From NCBI RefSeq assembly GCF_003019815.1, contig NZ_CP027773.1:186001-250000 (forward strand): a DNA stretch of 64,000 nucleotides. Direction: 5' to 3'. A model generated the notes under the pieces. The model saw only the letters and a program-made list of their open reading frames with translations, was not told the origin of the DNA and ran no database searches. Both the position numbers and the translations under genes were made by a program. The stretch comes from Variovorax sp. PMC12 (lineage in GTDB: Bacteria > Pseudomonadota > Gammaproteobacteria > Burkholderiales > Burkholderiaceae_C). Positions 31,386 to 41,437 of this stretch are shown piece after piece; positions within the stretch are counted from its first letter, which is position 1; each line of letters opens with the position of its first letter.

Positions 31386-34142
31386 TCACGCGCCGACCGA
31401 GCGCAGCGATTCCGAAGTGAGGGTGAAGTAGCGCGTGCCGATGGCGTCGGACACGTGGTACGCGGCCGACTCGCAGTTGGCCAGCAGTTCGGCCAGGGCC
31501 GGGTAGTTGGCGTCCGGGCCGGCGGCGCAGAGGTGTTCGAGCGTCCAGCCGGCCGGGTCGGGCAGCTCGTACGACAGGGCGGTGAGCTTGCCCGGCGCGC
31601 TGCCGGCCAGCCGCGCGATGCGTCCGCGCAGCGTCTGCGTGACCCAGGCGAGCGAGCGCGGGTTCTCGGCGTCGAGCACCAGCAGGTCGACCATGGTGGC
31701 GACGTCGCGGCGCTGCTGGTAGCGCGCATGGAAGGTGATGGTGCTGTCGAACAGCGCCACCATCGCCTCGAAGCCGCTCACCTCGTGCACCGCGCCGTTC
31801 TCGAAGCCGGCCTGCAGCGCGTTCGACAGAAAGCCCAGGCGCTCGATGTGGCGGCCGATCGACAGCAGCCGCCAGGCGTCGTCGCGCGTCATGCGGTCGG
31901 TCTGCGCGCCGGTCATGGCTGCCAGCGCGGTGCTGGCGGATTCGAGCGCGCGCAGCGCGGCGCTGGAGGCGAAGCTGCCTTCGCCGGCCTGCTCGGCGGC
32001 GCGGCGCAGGAATTCGGTCTCGGCGCGAACGATCTGGTTCCAGTTGTCCTGCGACAGCCGCTCGCGCACCGCGGCCGCGGCCTGCCGTATGCACCGCAGG
32101 CTGAAGCCCACGCTGCCGCCCCGGTCGACGTCGCCCAGCTCGGCGATCAGCGCGCGCTCGAACACGCGGCGCGACTTCGGCGCGCTGGGCGCCTCGGCCG
32201 GCACCAGCGCATTGCGCAGCGCCACACGGTGCAGCCAATCGAGCAGCGGACGCGACGACTGGTCTTCGCCGCCCAGCAGGTTGAGCGTGAGGCGCGCCAT
32301 GCGCACCGCGTTCTCGGCGCGCTCGGTGTAGCGGCCGAGCCAGAACATGTTCTCGGCGGCGCGGCTGGTGACGGGCGCGCGGTGCCGTGCCAGCGATGCC
32401 GGCGTGGCATGCGGCTGCAGCAGCGTGGTGCGGTCGACTTCGCCGAGCGTCTGCACCCACACGTCGGCGCTGCTGCCGCCGCGCTGCATGGAGGCGATCT
32501 GCGCGTCGGGCCCCGCGAGCCGGGCCAGGCCGCCGGGCAGCACGCGCCACGACTGCGCGCCGTCGCTCACCGCGAACACGCGCAGCATCACCGCGCGCGG
32601 CGCGATGTGGCCCGGGCCCAGGTCGTTGGCCCAGGTGGGCATCTGCGACAGCGGCTGGTAGCCCTGCACGGTGTGGACGTCGCCCTCGCGCACGATGCGG
32701 CCGGCCCACTCGTCGAGCTCGCGCCGGCCGAGCTGGCTGCCGAGCACCGCGTCGAAACTGGCGCGGCCTTCGAAACCGGGGTAGGTGGGCTTGATGGCGC
32801 AGTCGGCCAGTTGCGGCAGCACGGCTTCGAGCGCGGCGCGCTCGCCGCACCACCAGGTGGGCAGCGCGGGCAGCTTGAGCTTCTCGCCGATCAGGCGGCG
32901 CGCCAGCCCCGGCAGGAAACCCAGCAACGCTGGCGATTCGAGGAAGGCCGAGCCCGGCATGTTGGCCACCAGCACGTTGCCCGCGCGAATGGCCTGCAGC
33001 AGGCCGGGCACGCCGAGCGTGGAGTCGGGCCGCAGCTCCAGCGGGTCGAGGAACTGGTCGTCCAGCCGCTTGATGAGGCCGTGCACCGGGCGCAGGCCCT
33101 GCAGCGTCTTGAGGTAGAGCCGCTGGTCGCGCACGGTGAGGTCGCTGCCCTCGACCAGCGTGATGCCCAGGTAGCGCGCGAGGTAGGCGTGCTCGAAGTA
33201 GGTTTCGTTGTACGGGCCGGGCGTGAGCAGCGCGATGTGCGGCGGCACGCCGGCCGGGCACATGCGCTGCAGGCCTTCCATCATGGCGCTGTAGGTGGCG
33301 GCCAGGCGCTGCACCTGCAGCGCCTCGAAGGCCTGCGGAAACTGACGCGTGATGGCCAGCCGGTTTTCCAGCAGGTAGCCCAGGCCCGAGGGCGCCTGGG
33401 TGCGCTGCGACACCACCCACCAGTTGCCGTCGGGGCCTCGCGCGAGGTCGAAGGCGGCGATGTGCAGCCAGGTGTCGCCCGGCGGTTTCACGCCGTGCAG
33501 GGCGCGCAGGTAGCCGGGGTGGCCGCGCACCAGCGCCGGGGGAATGAGCCCCTCGGCCAGCAGCTGCTGCGGGCCGTAGACGTCGGCCATGACCCGGTCG
33601 AGCACCCGCACGCGCTGCAGCACGCCGGCCTCGATCTGGCTCCAGCTCTCGGGCGAGACGATCAGCGGGAACAGGTCGAGCGACCAGGGGCGCTGCGGGC
33701 CGTTGGCGTCGGCGTAGACGTTGTAGGTGACGCCGTTGTCGCGGATCTGCCGCTCCAGGCTGACGGCGCGCCGGGGCAGGTCGTTGAAGCCGCCGGGGCC
33801 GAGCTGTTCGAAGAAGTCGTGCCAGGCGGGCGTGAGCGGCGGTTGCTCGCTGGAAGGTTCCTGGGACTGTGACTGCGTCTGGGACTGAGATTGCGACTGA
33901 GAAGACGAAGGCGAAGGCGACTGCGAAGGCGCCGGCCGCTGCTCCGCGGCGGCGTCGTAAAGCAGCGGGGCTGCGGCGGGCGCGGCCGCGCCACCCGCCG
34001 GCCGGGAGGCCGTCACCGGGGTGGCCTGCCCGCGCAATTCGTCGAAGTGTCCGGGCTGGGCGGCCGGGGCGAGCGCCGACGCCAGGGCCGCTGGAAATTC
34101 CAGTGCCTGGGCGCCGAACAGGGATTCGTTCAAGGGTTCCAC
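31386..34142 (-). CDS. Circularly permuted ATP-grasp amidoligase fused to an alpha-E domain
   Basis: 918 residues from GTG 34142. Residues 73-94 are a Q-S/T tract (SQSQSQSQTQSQSQ). Residues about 100-560 are the circularly permuted ATP-grasp domain (DUF404/DUF407): VTYNVYADANGP, HLIAAFDLARGPDGNWWVV-type start (LHIAAFDLARGPDGNW), TPGPYNETYFEHAYLAR, LVEGSDLTVRDQRLYLKTL, and RPDSTLGVPGLLQAIRAGNV. About 600-918 is an alpha-E domain (AAENMFWLGRYTERAENAVR). In related bacteria the two domains are often separate proteins, as in the pair at 41438-43907. It is expected to ligate amino acids or peptides by an acyl-phosphate. Iyer and Aravind described this family; the product is unknown. Confidence 0.88.
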   Translation of the reverse strand: MEPLNESLFGAQALEFPAALASALAPAAQPGHFDELRGQATPVTASRPAGGAAAPAAAPLLYDAAAEQRPAPSQSPSPSSSQSQSQSQTQSQSQEPSSEQPPLTPAWHDFFEQLGPGGFNDLPRRAVSLERQIRDNGVTYNVYADANGPQRPWSLDLFPLIVSPESWSQIEAGVLQRVRVLDRVMADVYGPQQLLAEGLIPPALVRGHPGYLRALHGVKPPGDTWLHIAAFDLARGPDGNWWVVSQRTQAPSGLGYLLENRLAITRQFPQAFEALQVQRLAATYSAMMEGLQRMCPAGVPPHIALLTPGPYNETYFEHAYLARYLGITLVEGSDLTVRDQRLYLKTLQGLRPVHGLIKRLDDQFLDPLELRPDSTLGVPGLLQAIRAGNVLVANMPGSAFLESPALLGFLPGLARRLIGEKLKLPALPTWWCGERAALEAVLPQLADCAIKPTYPGFEGRASFDAVLGSQLGRRELDEWAGRIVREGDVHTVQGYQPLSQMPTWANDLGPGHIAPRAVMLRVFAVSDGAQSWRVLPGGLARLAGPDAQIASMQRGGSSADVWVQTLGEVDRTTLLQPHATPASLARHRAPVTSRAAENMFWLGRYTERAENAVRMARLTLNLLGGEDQSSRPLLDWLHRVALRNALVPAEAPSAPKSRRVFERALIAELGDVDRGGSVGFSLRCIRQAAAAVRERLSQDNWNQIVRAETEFLRRAAEQAGEGSFASSAALRALESASTALAAMTGAQTDRMTRDDAWRLLSIGRHIERLGFLSNALQAGFENGAVHEVSGFEAMVALFDSTITFHARYQQRRDVATMVDLLVLDAENPRSLAWVTQTLRGRIARLAGSAPGKLTALSYELPDPAGWTLEHLCAAGPDANYPALAELLANCESAAYHVSDAIGTRYFTLTSESLRSVGA

Positions 34143-34205
34143 AGGAGGGGGATTGTCACACCGCCGTCACGGCCCGGCCGCTTCGGCGGTGTGGTAGGCA
34201 CCCCT

Positions 34206-37200
34206 TCAGCGCCGCAGGTCGAGCGTGAACGGGAACTCGCGGCTGCCCGGCAGCTCGATGGTGGCCGGCGGCGTGCGCATGAGGCCGGGCGTATGGCCGG
34301 TGCGCGTGAAGCGCGAATGGCGGCGGCTCTCGGCCTCGTAGGCGTTGACGGGGAAGGTGTCGTAGTTGCGGCCACCCGGGTGGGCCACGAAATACTGGCA
34401 GCCGCCCAGCGAGCGCTTCATCCAGGTGTCGACCAGGTCGAAGGTCAGCGGGGCATGGGCCTTGATGCTGGGGTGCAGCGCCGAAGGCGGGTTCCAGGCC
34501 TTGTAGCGCACGCCGGCCACGAATTCGCCCGTCACGCCCGTGGGCTGCAGCGGCAGCACCTTGCCGTTGACGGTGACGACGTGGCGGCTTTCGTTCAGCC
34601 CGGTCACGCGCACCTCGATGCGCTCCAGCGAGGAATCGACATAGCGCACCGTGCCGCCGGCCGAGCCTTCCTCGCCCATCACGTGCCAGGGCTCCAGCGC
34701 GTTGCGCAGCGACAGCTCCACGCCCATGGCCTGCATCTGGCCCACCAGCGGGAAGCGGAACTCGAAGTGCGGCGCGAACCAGTCGGGGTCGAAGGCGAAG
34801 CCGGCCTGGCGCATCTCGCTGATGACGTCGTCGAAGTCCATCTTGACGAAGGTCGGCAGCAGGAAGCGGTCGTGCAGCTCGGTGCCCCAGCGGGTGACGG
34901 GCGCCTTGTAGGGCTCGTCCCAGAAGCGGGCCACCAGCGCGCGGATGAGCAGCTGCTGCGCAATGCTCATGCGCGCATGCGGCGGCATCTCGAACGCGCG
35001 CAGCTCCAGCAGGCCGAGGCGGCCGGTGCTCGAGTCGGGCGAATACAGCTTGTCGATGCAGAACTCGCTGCGGTGCGTGTTGCCCGACACGTCGATCAGG
35101 ATGTTGCGCAGCGTGCGGTCGACCAGCCATGCGGGCATGTTCTGGCCGTAGATCTCGCGGTTCTTGGCAATTTCCTTGAGCGCGATTTCGAGCTCGTAGA
35201 CCTGGTCGTTGCGGGCCTCGTCCACGCGCGGCGCCTGGCTGGTCGGGCCGATGAACATGCCCGAGAACAGGTAGCTCAGCGACGGATGGTTGTGCCAGTA
35301 GAGCAGCAGGCTGGCCAGCAGTTCGGGCCGGCGCAGGAAAGGGCTGTCGGCGGGCGTGGCGCCGCCCATCACGAAGTGGTTGCCGCCGCCGGTGCCGGTG
35401 TGGCGGCCGTCGGTCATGAACTTCTCGGCCGACAGGCGGGTTTCGAACGCGGCGTTGTAGAGGAACTCGGTGTGGGCGACCAGTTCCTTCCAGTTTTGGG
35501 CCGGGTGGATGTTGACTTCGATCACGCCGGGGTCGGGCGTGACGGCCAGCATCTTCAGGCGCGGGTCGCGCGGCGGCGGATAGCCTTCCATCACGATGCG
35601 CACGCCCAGGTCGCGCGCGGTGGCTTCCACCGCGGCGACGAGGTCGAGGTAGTCCTCCAGGCGCGCGAGCGGCGGCATGAAGACGTAGAGCACGCCTGAG
35701 GCGTTGCCCTTCTTCTCGGCCACCGGGCCGTTGGCGCGGCGCGGGTCGCGCACTTCGACGCACAGCGCGGTGCGCGTGACCCAGTGGGCGGATTCGCCGC
35801 GCAGCGGCTGGCGGGTGGTGGGCTTGTCGGTGGCGTCGTCGGTTGCCGATGCATCGCCGCTTGCCGCATCGCCGGGGCTTTGCATGCGCAGCGAGGCGGG
35901 CACCACGGGCGGCGTGCCGAAGGTGTAGGGCACGTCACCGAGGCCGGCGGCACCAGCGGCGGCACCAGCACCGGCGGCGGCTGCGCCGGCGGTGTAGCGC
36001 GCGCGGTAATCGGCCGCGCTCGGCAGTGCGCCGCGCGGCGCGGTCGGGTCGCGCTCGATCAGGTAGGGGTAGTCGCCCTTGCTGGCCCAAGGCTGGGAGT
36101 CGAGCGGCAGGCGGTAGCCCATGGGCGAGTCGCCGGGAATCAGGTAGAGCCGGTCGTCGCGCAGGAACCAGGGGCCGGTCTTCCAGGCCGGGCCCGCCAG
36201 CGCGGGAGCGTCGCCGTTCGCATTGCCGGGCTCGATGGGCAGCATGTAGCCGATCACCGCGTCGAGCTTCTGCGTGAACACGCGGCGCAGGCGCACGCGT
36301 TCGAGTTCGTCGTCGAGCTTCGAGTCGAAGGGGTCGACATTCACCGGCAGGCGGCGTTCGCGCCAGAGGTAGTAGTAGATGTCTTCGTAGCCGGGCTGGA
36401 TGTAGCGCTCGGTCAGGCCGAGCTTGTGCGCCAGCACGGTGGTGAAGCGGCGTGCGTCTTCGCTGGTGTAGTGGGTGGGAAAGCGTTCGTCGGCGAACAG
36501 CTCGGGGTCGTGCCACAGCGTCTGGCCGTCGGCGCGCCAGAAGATCGACAGCGCCCAGCGCGGCAGCTGCTCGCCCGGATACCACTTGCCCTGGCCGAAG
36601 TGCAGGAAGCCGCCCTTGCCGTACTCGGCGCGCAGCTTGTGCACGAGCTCGGTGGCGTAGCCGCGCTTGGTGGGGCCGAGGGCGTCGGTGTTCCACTCGG
36701 GCGCGTCGCGGTCGCTGGTGGCCACGTAGGTCGGCTCGCCGCCCATGGTGAGGCGCACGTCGCCGGCCTTCAGGCGCGCATCGACCGCGTCGCCGAGGGT
36801 CAGCACCTCGGCCCATTGCTCTTCGGTGTAGGGCTTGGTGACGCGCGGCGATTCGTAGATGCGCGTGACCTTCATCTCATGGCCGAACTCGACCTCGGAT
36901 TCGTCCACGCCGCCCTCGATGGGCGCGGCGCTCGATGGCGTGGGCGTGCAGGCCAGCGGGATGTGGCCTTCGCCGGCCAAGAGGCCCGAAGTGGCGTCGA
37001 GGCCGATCCAGCCCGCGCCCGGCAGGAACACCTCGCACCAGGCGTGCAGGTCGGTGAAGTCGACCGTGGTGCCGCTCGGGCCGTCGAGCGCCTTCACGTC
37101 GGGGGTGAGCTGGATCAGGTAACCCGAGACGAAGCGCGCGGCCAGTCCGCAGTGGCGCAGCAGTTGAACCAGCAGCCAGCCCGAGTCGCGGCAGGAGCCG

Positions 37201-37730
37201 CTGCCGTTGGCCAGCGTTTCTTCCGGCGTCTGCACGCCGGGCTCCATGCGGATCAGGTAGTTGACGTCTTTCTGCACCTGCTGGTTGATGCCGACCAGGA
37301 AGTCGATGGTGCGCTGTTCCTTGCGCTCGACCTTGTCGAGGTAGGCCTCCAGCAGCGGCGTGACCGGGTCGGCCACGAGGTAGGGCGCGAGCTCCTCGGC
37401 CTGCGAGGCCGTGTACTTGAAGGGGAAGTTCTCCGCCTGCGGCTCGAGGAAGAAGTCGAAGGGGTTGTAGACCGCCATTTCGACCACGAGGTCGACAGTG
37501 ACCTTGAACTCGCGTGTCTTCTCGGGAAACACGAGCCGCGCCTGGTAGTTGGCGAACGGGTCCTGCATCCAGTTGACGAAGTGCTCCGCGGGTTCGACCC
37601 GCAGCGAATACGAGATGACGTTGCTGCGGCAATGCGGCGCGGGACGCAAGCGCACGACCTGAGGGCCCAACTGCACCAGGCGGTCGTATTTGTAATGGGT
37701 GACGTGGTGTAGAGCGGCGTGGATAGACAT
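34206..37730 (-). CDS. Transglutaminase-like protein with DUF2126 C-terminal region
   Basis: 1174 residues. The N-terminal 300 residues are a transglutaminase/peptidase fold: SIHAALHHVTHYKYDRLVQ at the start, catalytic Cys in GSGSCRDSGWLLVQLLRHCG (about residue 181), His in DLHAWCEVFLPG (about 228), Asp in WIGLDATSGLLAGEGH. The remainder matches the large DUF2126 region (MGGEPTYVATSDRDAPEWN, YIQPGYEDIYYYLWRERRLP, GGGNHFVMGG, FIGPTSQAPRVDEAR). It is first of the minus-strand operon, with a divergent region to comEC. A Pro/Ala-rich linker with GAAAAGAGAAAGAA lies mid-protein. Likely peptidase or amide transfer step in the same system. Confidence 0.9.
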   Translation of the reverse strand: MSIHAALHHVTHYKYDRLVQLGPQVVRLRPAPHCRSNVISYSLRVEPAEHFVNWMQDPFANYQARLVFPEKTREFKVTVDLVVEMAVYNPFDFFLEPQAENFPFKYTASQAEELAPYLVADPVTPLLEAYLDKVERKEQRTIDFLVGINQQVQKDVNYLIRMEPGVQTPEETLANGSGSCRDSGWLLVQLLRHCGLAARFVSGYLIQLTPDVKALDGPSGTTVDFTDLHAWCEVFLPGAGWIGLDATSGLLAGEGHIPLACTPTPSSAAPIEGGVDESEVEFGHEMKVTRIYESPRVTKPYTEEQWAEVLTLGDAVDARLKAGDVRLTMGGEPTYVATSDRDAPEWNTDALGPTKRGYATELVHKLRAEYGKGGFLHFGQGKWYPGEQLPRWALSIFWRADGQTLWHDPELFADERFPTHYTSEDARRFTTVLAHKLGLTERYIQPGYEDIYYYLWRERRLPVNVDPFDSKLDDELERVRLRRVFTQKLDAVIGYMLPIEPGNANGDAPALAGPAWKTGPWFLRDDRLYLIPGDSPMGYRLPLDSQPWASKGDYPYLIERDPTAPRGALPSAADYRARYTAGAAAAGAGAAAGAAGLGDVPYTFGTPPVVPASLRMQSPGDAASGDASATDDATDKPTTRQPLRGESAHWVTRTALCVEVRDPRRANGPVAEKKGNASGVLYVFMPPLARLEDYLDLVAAVEATARDLGVRIVMEGYPPPRDPRLKMLAVTPDPGVIEVNIHPAQNWKELVAHTEFLYNAAFETRLSAEKFMTDGRHTGTGGGNHFVMGGATPADSPFLRRPELLASLLLYWHNHPSLSYLFSGMFIGPTSQAPRVDEARNDQVYELEIALKEIAKNREIYGQNMPAWLVDRTLRNILIDVSGNTHRSEFCIDKLYSPDSSTGRLGLLELRAFEMPPHARMSIAQQLLIRALVARFWDEPYKAPVTRWGTELHDRFLLPTFVKMDFDDVISEMRQAGFAFDPDWFAPHFEFRFPLVGQMQAMGVELSLRNALEPWHVMGEEGSAGGTVRYVDSSLERIEVRVTGLNESRHVVTVNGKVLPLQPTGVTGEFVAGVRYKAWNPPSALHPSIKAHAPLTFDLVDTWMKRSLGGCQYFVAHPGGRNYDTFPVNAYEAESRRHSRFTRTGHTPGLMRTPPATIELPGSREFPFTLDLRR

Positions 37731-37852
37731 GCGTTTTTGTGTGCAGTACTGGCAGATTGCATCGGAAAGATGTCTCTGGTGAGACGCATACTAGCCGAGA
37801 TGCTTAGCAATTAACGCGCCACTGAGCGTGAGTCGGGGAGGGTTTGCATCAT

Positions 37853-40345
37853 GTGTACGGACGTTCTTTCATGACGCGATTTCACGCGTCGGGCAATGCC
37901 GTGGGCGGGTCGCGAGGCTTCGCCGCATTGGGCGGATCGCTGCTGGGCGCGGCCCTGCAATTGCAGCAGCCGTCGCTCTGGCCCGCATGGGTCTATGCCG
38001 TCTTGCTGCTGGCGGCCGTGGCGGGTCTCGGGCGATGGCGCCGGCCTTTTTTCATCGAACGGCGCCTGCCGGCCATGGTGCTCGCACTGCTTTGCGGAGC
38101 CATGGCCGGGGCGGGGCTGGCGGGCTGGCGCGCGGTGGTCTACGCGGGCGGCGCGCTGGCACCGGCGCTCGAAGGGCGCGACCTCGTGGTCACGGGCGTG
38201 GTCGCGGAGATGCCGCAACGCAACGAAGCCGGGACGCGGTTTCGGCTCGATGTGGAGTCCGCACGCTGGGCCGATGCGTCCGTCGACGAGCCATTGCCGG
38301 TTCCGGGCCACGTCTCCCTCGGCTGGTATGCGGAGAACACGGGGCTGTGGGGGCGCTCATCCGCCGGCAAGGCCGCGTCCGCGAGCCCGGTCGCTTCCGT
38401 GCACGCCGGCGAGCGATGGCTGCTTGCCGTGCGCCTCAAGGCGCCGCACGGCAACGTCAATCCCTTCGGCTTCGACGGGGAGCTGTGGGCCTGGGAGCAG
38501 GGCATCCAGGCCAATGGCTATGTGCGCACCGGTGCGCGAGATGCCGCGCCGAAGCGCATCGCCGTCACCTGGCGGCATCCGGTCGAGCGTGCGCGCGAAG
38601 CCGTGCGCGACGCGATCTTCGAGCGCGTGCCCGACCGCGCGCGGGCCGGCGTGATCGCGGCGCTGGTCACGGGCGACCAGCAGGCCATCGACCGCGCGGG
38701 CTGGGATGTGTTCCGTGCCACCGGCGTGGCGCATCTCATGTCGATCTCGGGCCTCCACGTCACGATGTTCGCGTGGCTGGCGGCCCATGTCGTTGGCTGG
38801 CTGTGGCGGCGCTGCCCGCGCCTGATGCTGGGCCTGCCCGCGCAGCAGGCCGCGCTGGTCGGCGGCGTGTTGCTGGCGGGGCTCTATGCGCTCTTCAGCG
38901 GCTGGGGCGTGCCGTCGCAGCGCACGGTGTGGATGCTCGCGACGGTCGCCACGCTGCGGCTCACCGGGCGGCGCTGGCCCTGGCCGCATGTGTGGCTGCT
39001 GACCGCGGCGGTGGTGGTGGCGCTCGACCCATGGGCGCTGATGCAGGCCGGCTTCTGGCTCAGCTTCGTGGCGGTGGGCGTGCTGTTCGCCACCGATGCG
39101 TCGGTGCCCGGCGAGCCGCGCGCGCGGGCTTCGGCGCGGCTGCTGGGTTTCTTTCGCGAGCAATGGGTCATCACGTTGGCGCTCGCGCCGCTGAGCCTGC
39201 TGCTGTTCCAGCAGGTGTCGCTGGTCGGGCTGCTGGCCAATGCGGTCGCGATCCCGTGGGTCACGCTGGTCGTCACGCCGCTGGCGATGCTGGGCGTGTC
39301 CATCGCGCCGCTGTGGGACGCGGCCGCGTGGGCGGTGCATGCGCTTTCGGTGCTGCTGCAATGGTGCGCCGGCTTGCCGCTCGCCACGCTGTCGATGGCC
39401 GCGCCGCCGCTGTGGATGGCGGCTTGCGGCGTGGCTGGCGGCGCATTGCTCGCGATGCGCCTGCCGTGGTCGCTGCGCGTGCTCGGCCTGCCGTTCCTGC
39501 TGCCGGTGTTGCTGTGGCAGGCGCCGCGTCCCGCGGCGGGAGAGTTCGAATTGCTGGCCGCCGACATCGGGCAGGGCAACGCTGTGCTGGTTCGCACCGC
39601 CACGCACAGCCTGCTGTACGACACCGGTCCGCGCTACAGCCTCGAAAGCGATGCCGGCCACCGCGTGCTCGTGCCGCTGCTGCGCGCCTATGGCGAGCGC
39701 CTCGACATGCTGGTGCTGAGCCATCGCGACACCGACCACACGGGCGGAGCGCAGGCCGTGCTCGCGATGCAGCCGCAAGCGGACTTGCGCAGTTCGATCG
39801 AAGCCACGCATCCGCTGCAGGCCCTGCGTCCGGCGCGGCGCTGCGAGGCCGGCCAGCGCTGGACATGGGACGGCGTGGATTTCGAGGTGCTGCACCCCGC
39901 GGCGGACGACTACCAGGCCTTCACCGCCAAGCCCAATGCCGTGTCGTGCGTGCTGCGCATCGGCAACGGCCGTGCCGCCGCGCTGCTGGTGGGCGATGTC
40001 GAGCGCATGCAGGAGTCCGCGCTGGTCGCGCGCGCGCCGGAGTTGCGCGCCGACGTGCTGCTGGTGCCTCATCACGGCAGCAAGACCTCGTCGAGCGAAA
40101 CCTTCCTCGACGCCGTGCAGCCGCGCATTGCACTGGTCCAGGCAGGCTATCGCAACCGTTTCGGCCACCCGGCGCCCGAGGTGGCGGCGCGGTACGCGGC
40201 CCACGGGGTACGGCTGGTCGACAGCCCCCGCTGCGGTGCCGCCCACTGGCGCAGCACGCAGCCTGACGATGTCGCCTGCGAGCGCGAGCGCCATGCGCGC
40301 TACTGGCGGCATCGTGTGCCTGAACGCGTTGAAATCGTGAATTAA
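37853..40345 (+). CDS. comEC: ComEC/Rec2-family DNA internalisation protein
   Basis: About 830 residues. Start placed at GTG 37853 because GGGGAGGG (37835-37842) lies ten bases before it; ATG 37871 is the alternative. Order: N-terminal DUF4131-type membrane and OB region, the Competence domain (VARAREAVRDAIF, GDQQAIDRAGWDVFRATGVAHLMSISGLHV, many membrane segments), and a C-terminal metallo-beta-lactamase-like domain with LSHRDTDHTGGA and VPHHGSKTSSSE. The inner-membrane channel carries single-stranded DNA in competence. It interrupts the ATP-grasp block without sharing its direction with the minus-strand genes. Confidence 0.9.
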   Translation: MYGRSFMTRFHASGNAVGGSRGFAALGGSLLGAALQLQQPSLWPAWVYAVLLLAAVAGLGRWRRPFFIERRLPAMVLALLCGAMAGAGLAGWRAVVYAGGALAPALEGRDLVVTGVVAEMPQRNEAGTRFRLDVESARWADASVDEPLPVPGHVSLGWYAENTGLWGRSSAGKAASASPVASVHAGERWLLAVRLKAPHGNVNPFGFDGELWAWEQGIQANGYVRTGARDAAPKRIAVTWRHPVERAREAVRDAIFERVPDRARAGVIAALVTGDQQAIDRAGWDVFRATGVAHLMSISGLHVTMFAWLAAHVVGWLWRRCPRLMLGLPAQQAALVGGVLLAGLYALFSGWGVPSQRTVWMLATVATLRLTGRRWPWPHVWLLTAAVVVALDPWALMQAGFWLSFVAVGVLFATDASVPGEPRARASARLLGFFREQWVITLALAPLSLLLFQQVSLVGLLANAVAIPWVTLVVTPLAMLGVSIAPLWDAAAWAVHALSVLLQWCAGLPLATLSMAAPPLWMAACGVAGGALLAMRLPWSLRVLGLPFLLPVLLWQAPRPAAGEFELLAADIGQGNAVLVRTATHSLLYDTGPRYSLESDAGHRVLVPLLRAYGERLDMLVLSHRDTDHTGGAQAVLAMQPQADLRSSIEATHPLQALRPARRCEAGQRWTWDGVDFEVLHPAADDYQAFTAKPNAVSCVLRIGNGRAAALLVGDVERMQESALVARAPELRADVLLVPHHGSKTSSSETFLDAVQPRIALVQAGYRNRFGHPAPEVAARYAAHGVRLVDSPRCGAAHWRSTQPDDVACERERHARYWRHRVPERVEIVN

Positions 40346-40488
40346 TTGTCAAATTAAGCGTAAAGTACTCATCACTGAGGTAGCGCCGGCGAGTGGTCGC
40401 GTGCGTTATACGGTCTGAAACAACGCAAAGGGAATGCCATGCAAGATCGCAGCAGTTGCCGGTGGGGCCGGTTTTCCGGGCCCGCGCC

Positions 40489-41337
40489 ATGACCACCGCC
40501 GTCCCGACCATCACCAGCGCGAGCGCCACGGCCACGTCCGGCGCAAGGCTCAAGACGCACCGCGAGGGTCCGGTGCTGGTGCTGACCCTGAGCAACCCGG
40601 CCGCGCGCAACGCGGTCAACCCGGCGGTCTACCGCGCGGCGGCCAAGGCGCTGCGGGCCACCTCGGGCTTTCGCACGGTGCGCGCCATCGTGCTGTGCGG
40701 GGAGGGCGAGCACTTCAGCGGCGGCGGCGACCTTCGGCGGCTGGCGCGGCAGCGCAAGTTGCCCGAGGCCGAGCAGCACGGCCACCTCGAGGCGCTGAAC
40801 GAATGGATCATGGCGATCCAGGAAGCGCCCCAGCCCGTCATCGCGGCGGTCGAGGGTGCGGCCGTGGCGGGCGGTTTTTCGCTGTGCCTGGCCTGCGATC
40901 TCATCGTGGCGGCGGAAGACGCCAGGTTCGCGATGTCTTACGTCAACCTGGGGCTCACGCCCGACGGCGGAGGTTCCGATTCGCTGGTGCGTTCGCTGCC
41001 GCCGCAGGCGGCCCTGGAGATGCTGCTCGACGGCAAGCCCTGCAGCGCCAGGCGGCTGCACGACTGGGGCGTGGTCAACAAGGTGGTGCCGCGCGGCAGT
41101 GCCTGCGCCACGGCGCTCGAATGGGCGCAGGAGCTTTCCCGCGGGCCGTTCGAAGTGCAGGCGCGCATCAAGCAGCTCGTGCACTCTGCCCGGGGCCGCA
41201 GCCGGCGGGAACAGCTCGATGCCGAGCGCGAATCTTCCGTTGCCAGCCTCTACGGCGACGAGAGCGGGGAGCGCATCAAGGAATTCCTCTCGCCGCGCAA
41301 GAAGCAGCAGCCGCCGGCCGAAACCCCGGTGCGGTAG
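40489..41337 (+). CDS. Enoyl-CoA hydratase/isomerase family protein
   Basis: 282 residues from ATG 40489. Crotonase motifs: GPVLVLTLSNPAARNAVNP, first oxyanion segment GEGEHFSGGGDLRRLARQRK, second VEGAAVAGGFSLCLACDLIVAAED. LGLTPDGGGSDSLVRSLP has Asp where a classical hydratase has Glu, as in the oxepin-CoA hydrolase or PaaG-like branch, so isomerisation or hydrolysis is as likely as hydration. A Lys/Gln-rich C-terminal tail follows. It is 100 bases before the unfused ATP-grasp gene on the same strand; link to that system is unclear. Confidence 0.85.
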   Translation: MTTAVPTITSASATATSGARLKTHREGPVLVLTLSNPAARNAVNPAVYRAAAKALRATSGFRTVRAIVLCGEGEHFSGGGDLRRLARQRKLPEAEQHGHLEALNEWIMAIQEAPQPVIAAVEGAAVAGGFSLCLACDLIVAAEDARFAMSYVNLGLTPDGGGSDSLVRSLPPQAALEMLLDGKPCSARRLHDWGVVNKVVPRGSACATALEWAQELSRGPFEVQARIKQLVHSARGRSRREQLDAERESSVASLYGDESGERIKEFLSPRKKQQPPAETPVR

Positions 41338-41437
41338 CCCGCAAAAAAAAGAGCTTCGACCCGTCTCCGGCCGCCGCATAAGGGGTTCTACTGGCCTCGA
41401 ACTTGCTAAGCTACGGCTCAAGGAGATTGGTCGTTCC

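Noticed and set aside
35784..37712. A 642-codon plus-strand open frame opposite the DUF2126 gene
   Set aside because: Mirror of a strongly supported transglutaminase/DUF2126 protein; Val/Gly/Ala-rich and without motifs.
40341..40360. Short palindrome TTAATT-gtca-AATTAA at the comEC stop
   Set aside because: Only six base pairs in A+T-rich sequence; could be chance, no gene-specific support.
40489..41337. Assigning the crotonase as a phenylacetate-pathway enzyme
   Set aside because: Active-site Asp fits but no paa gene is present nearby; family call only.
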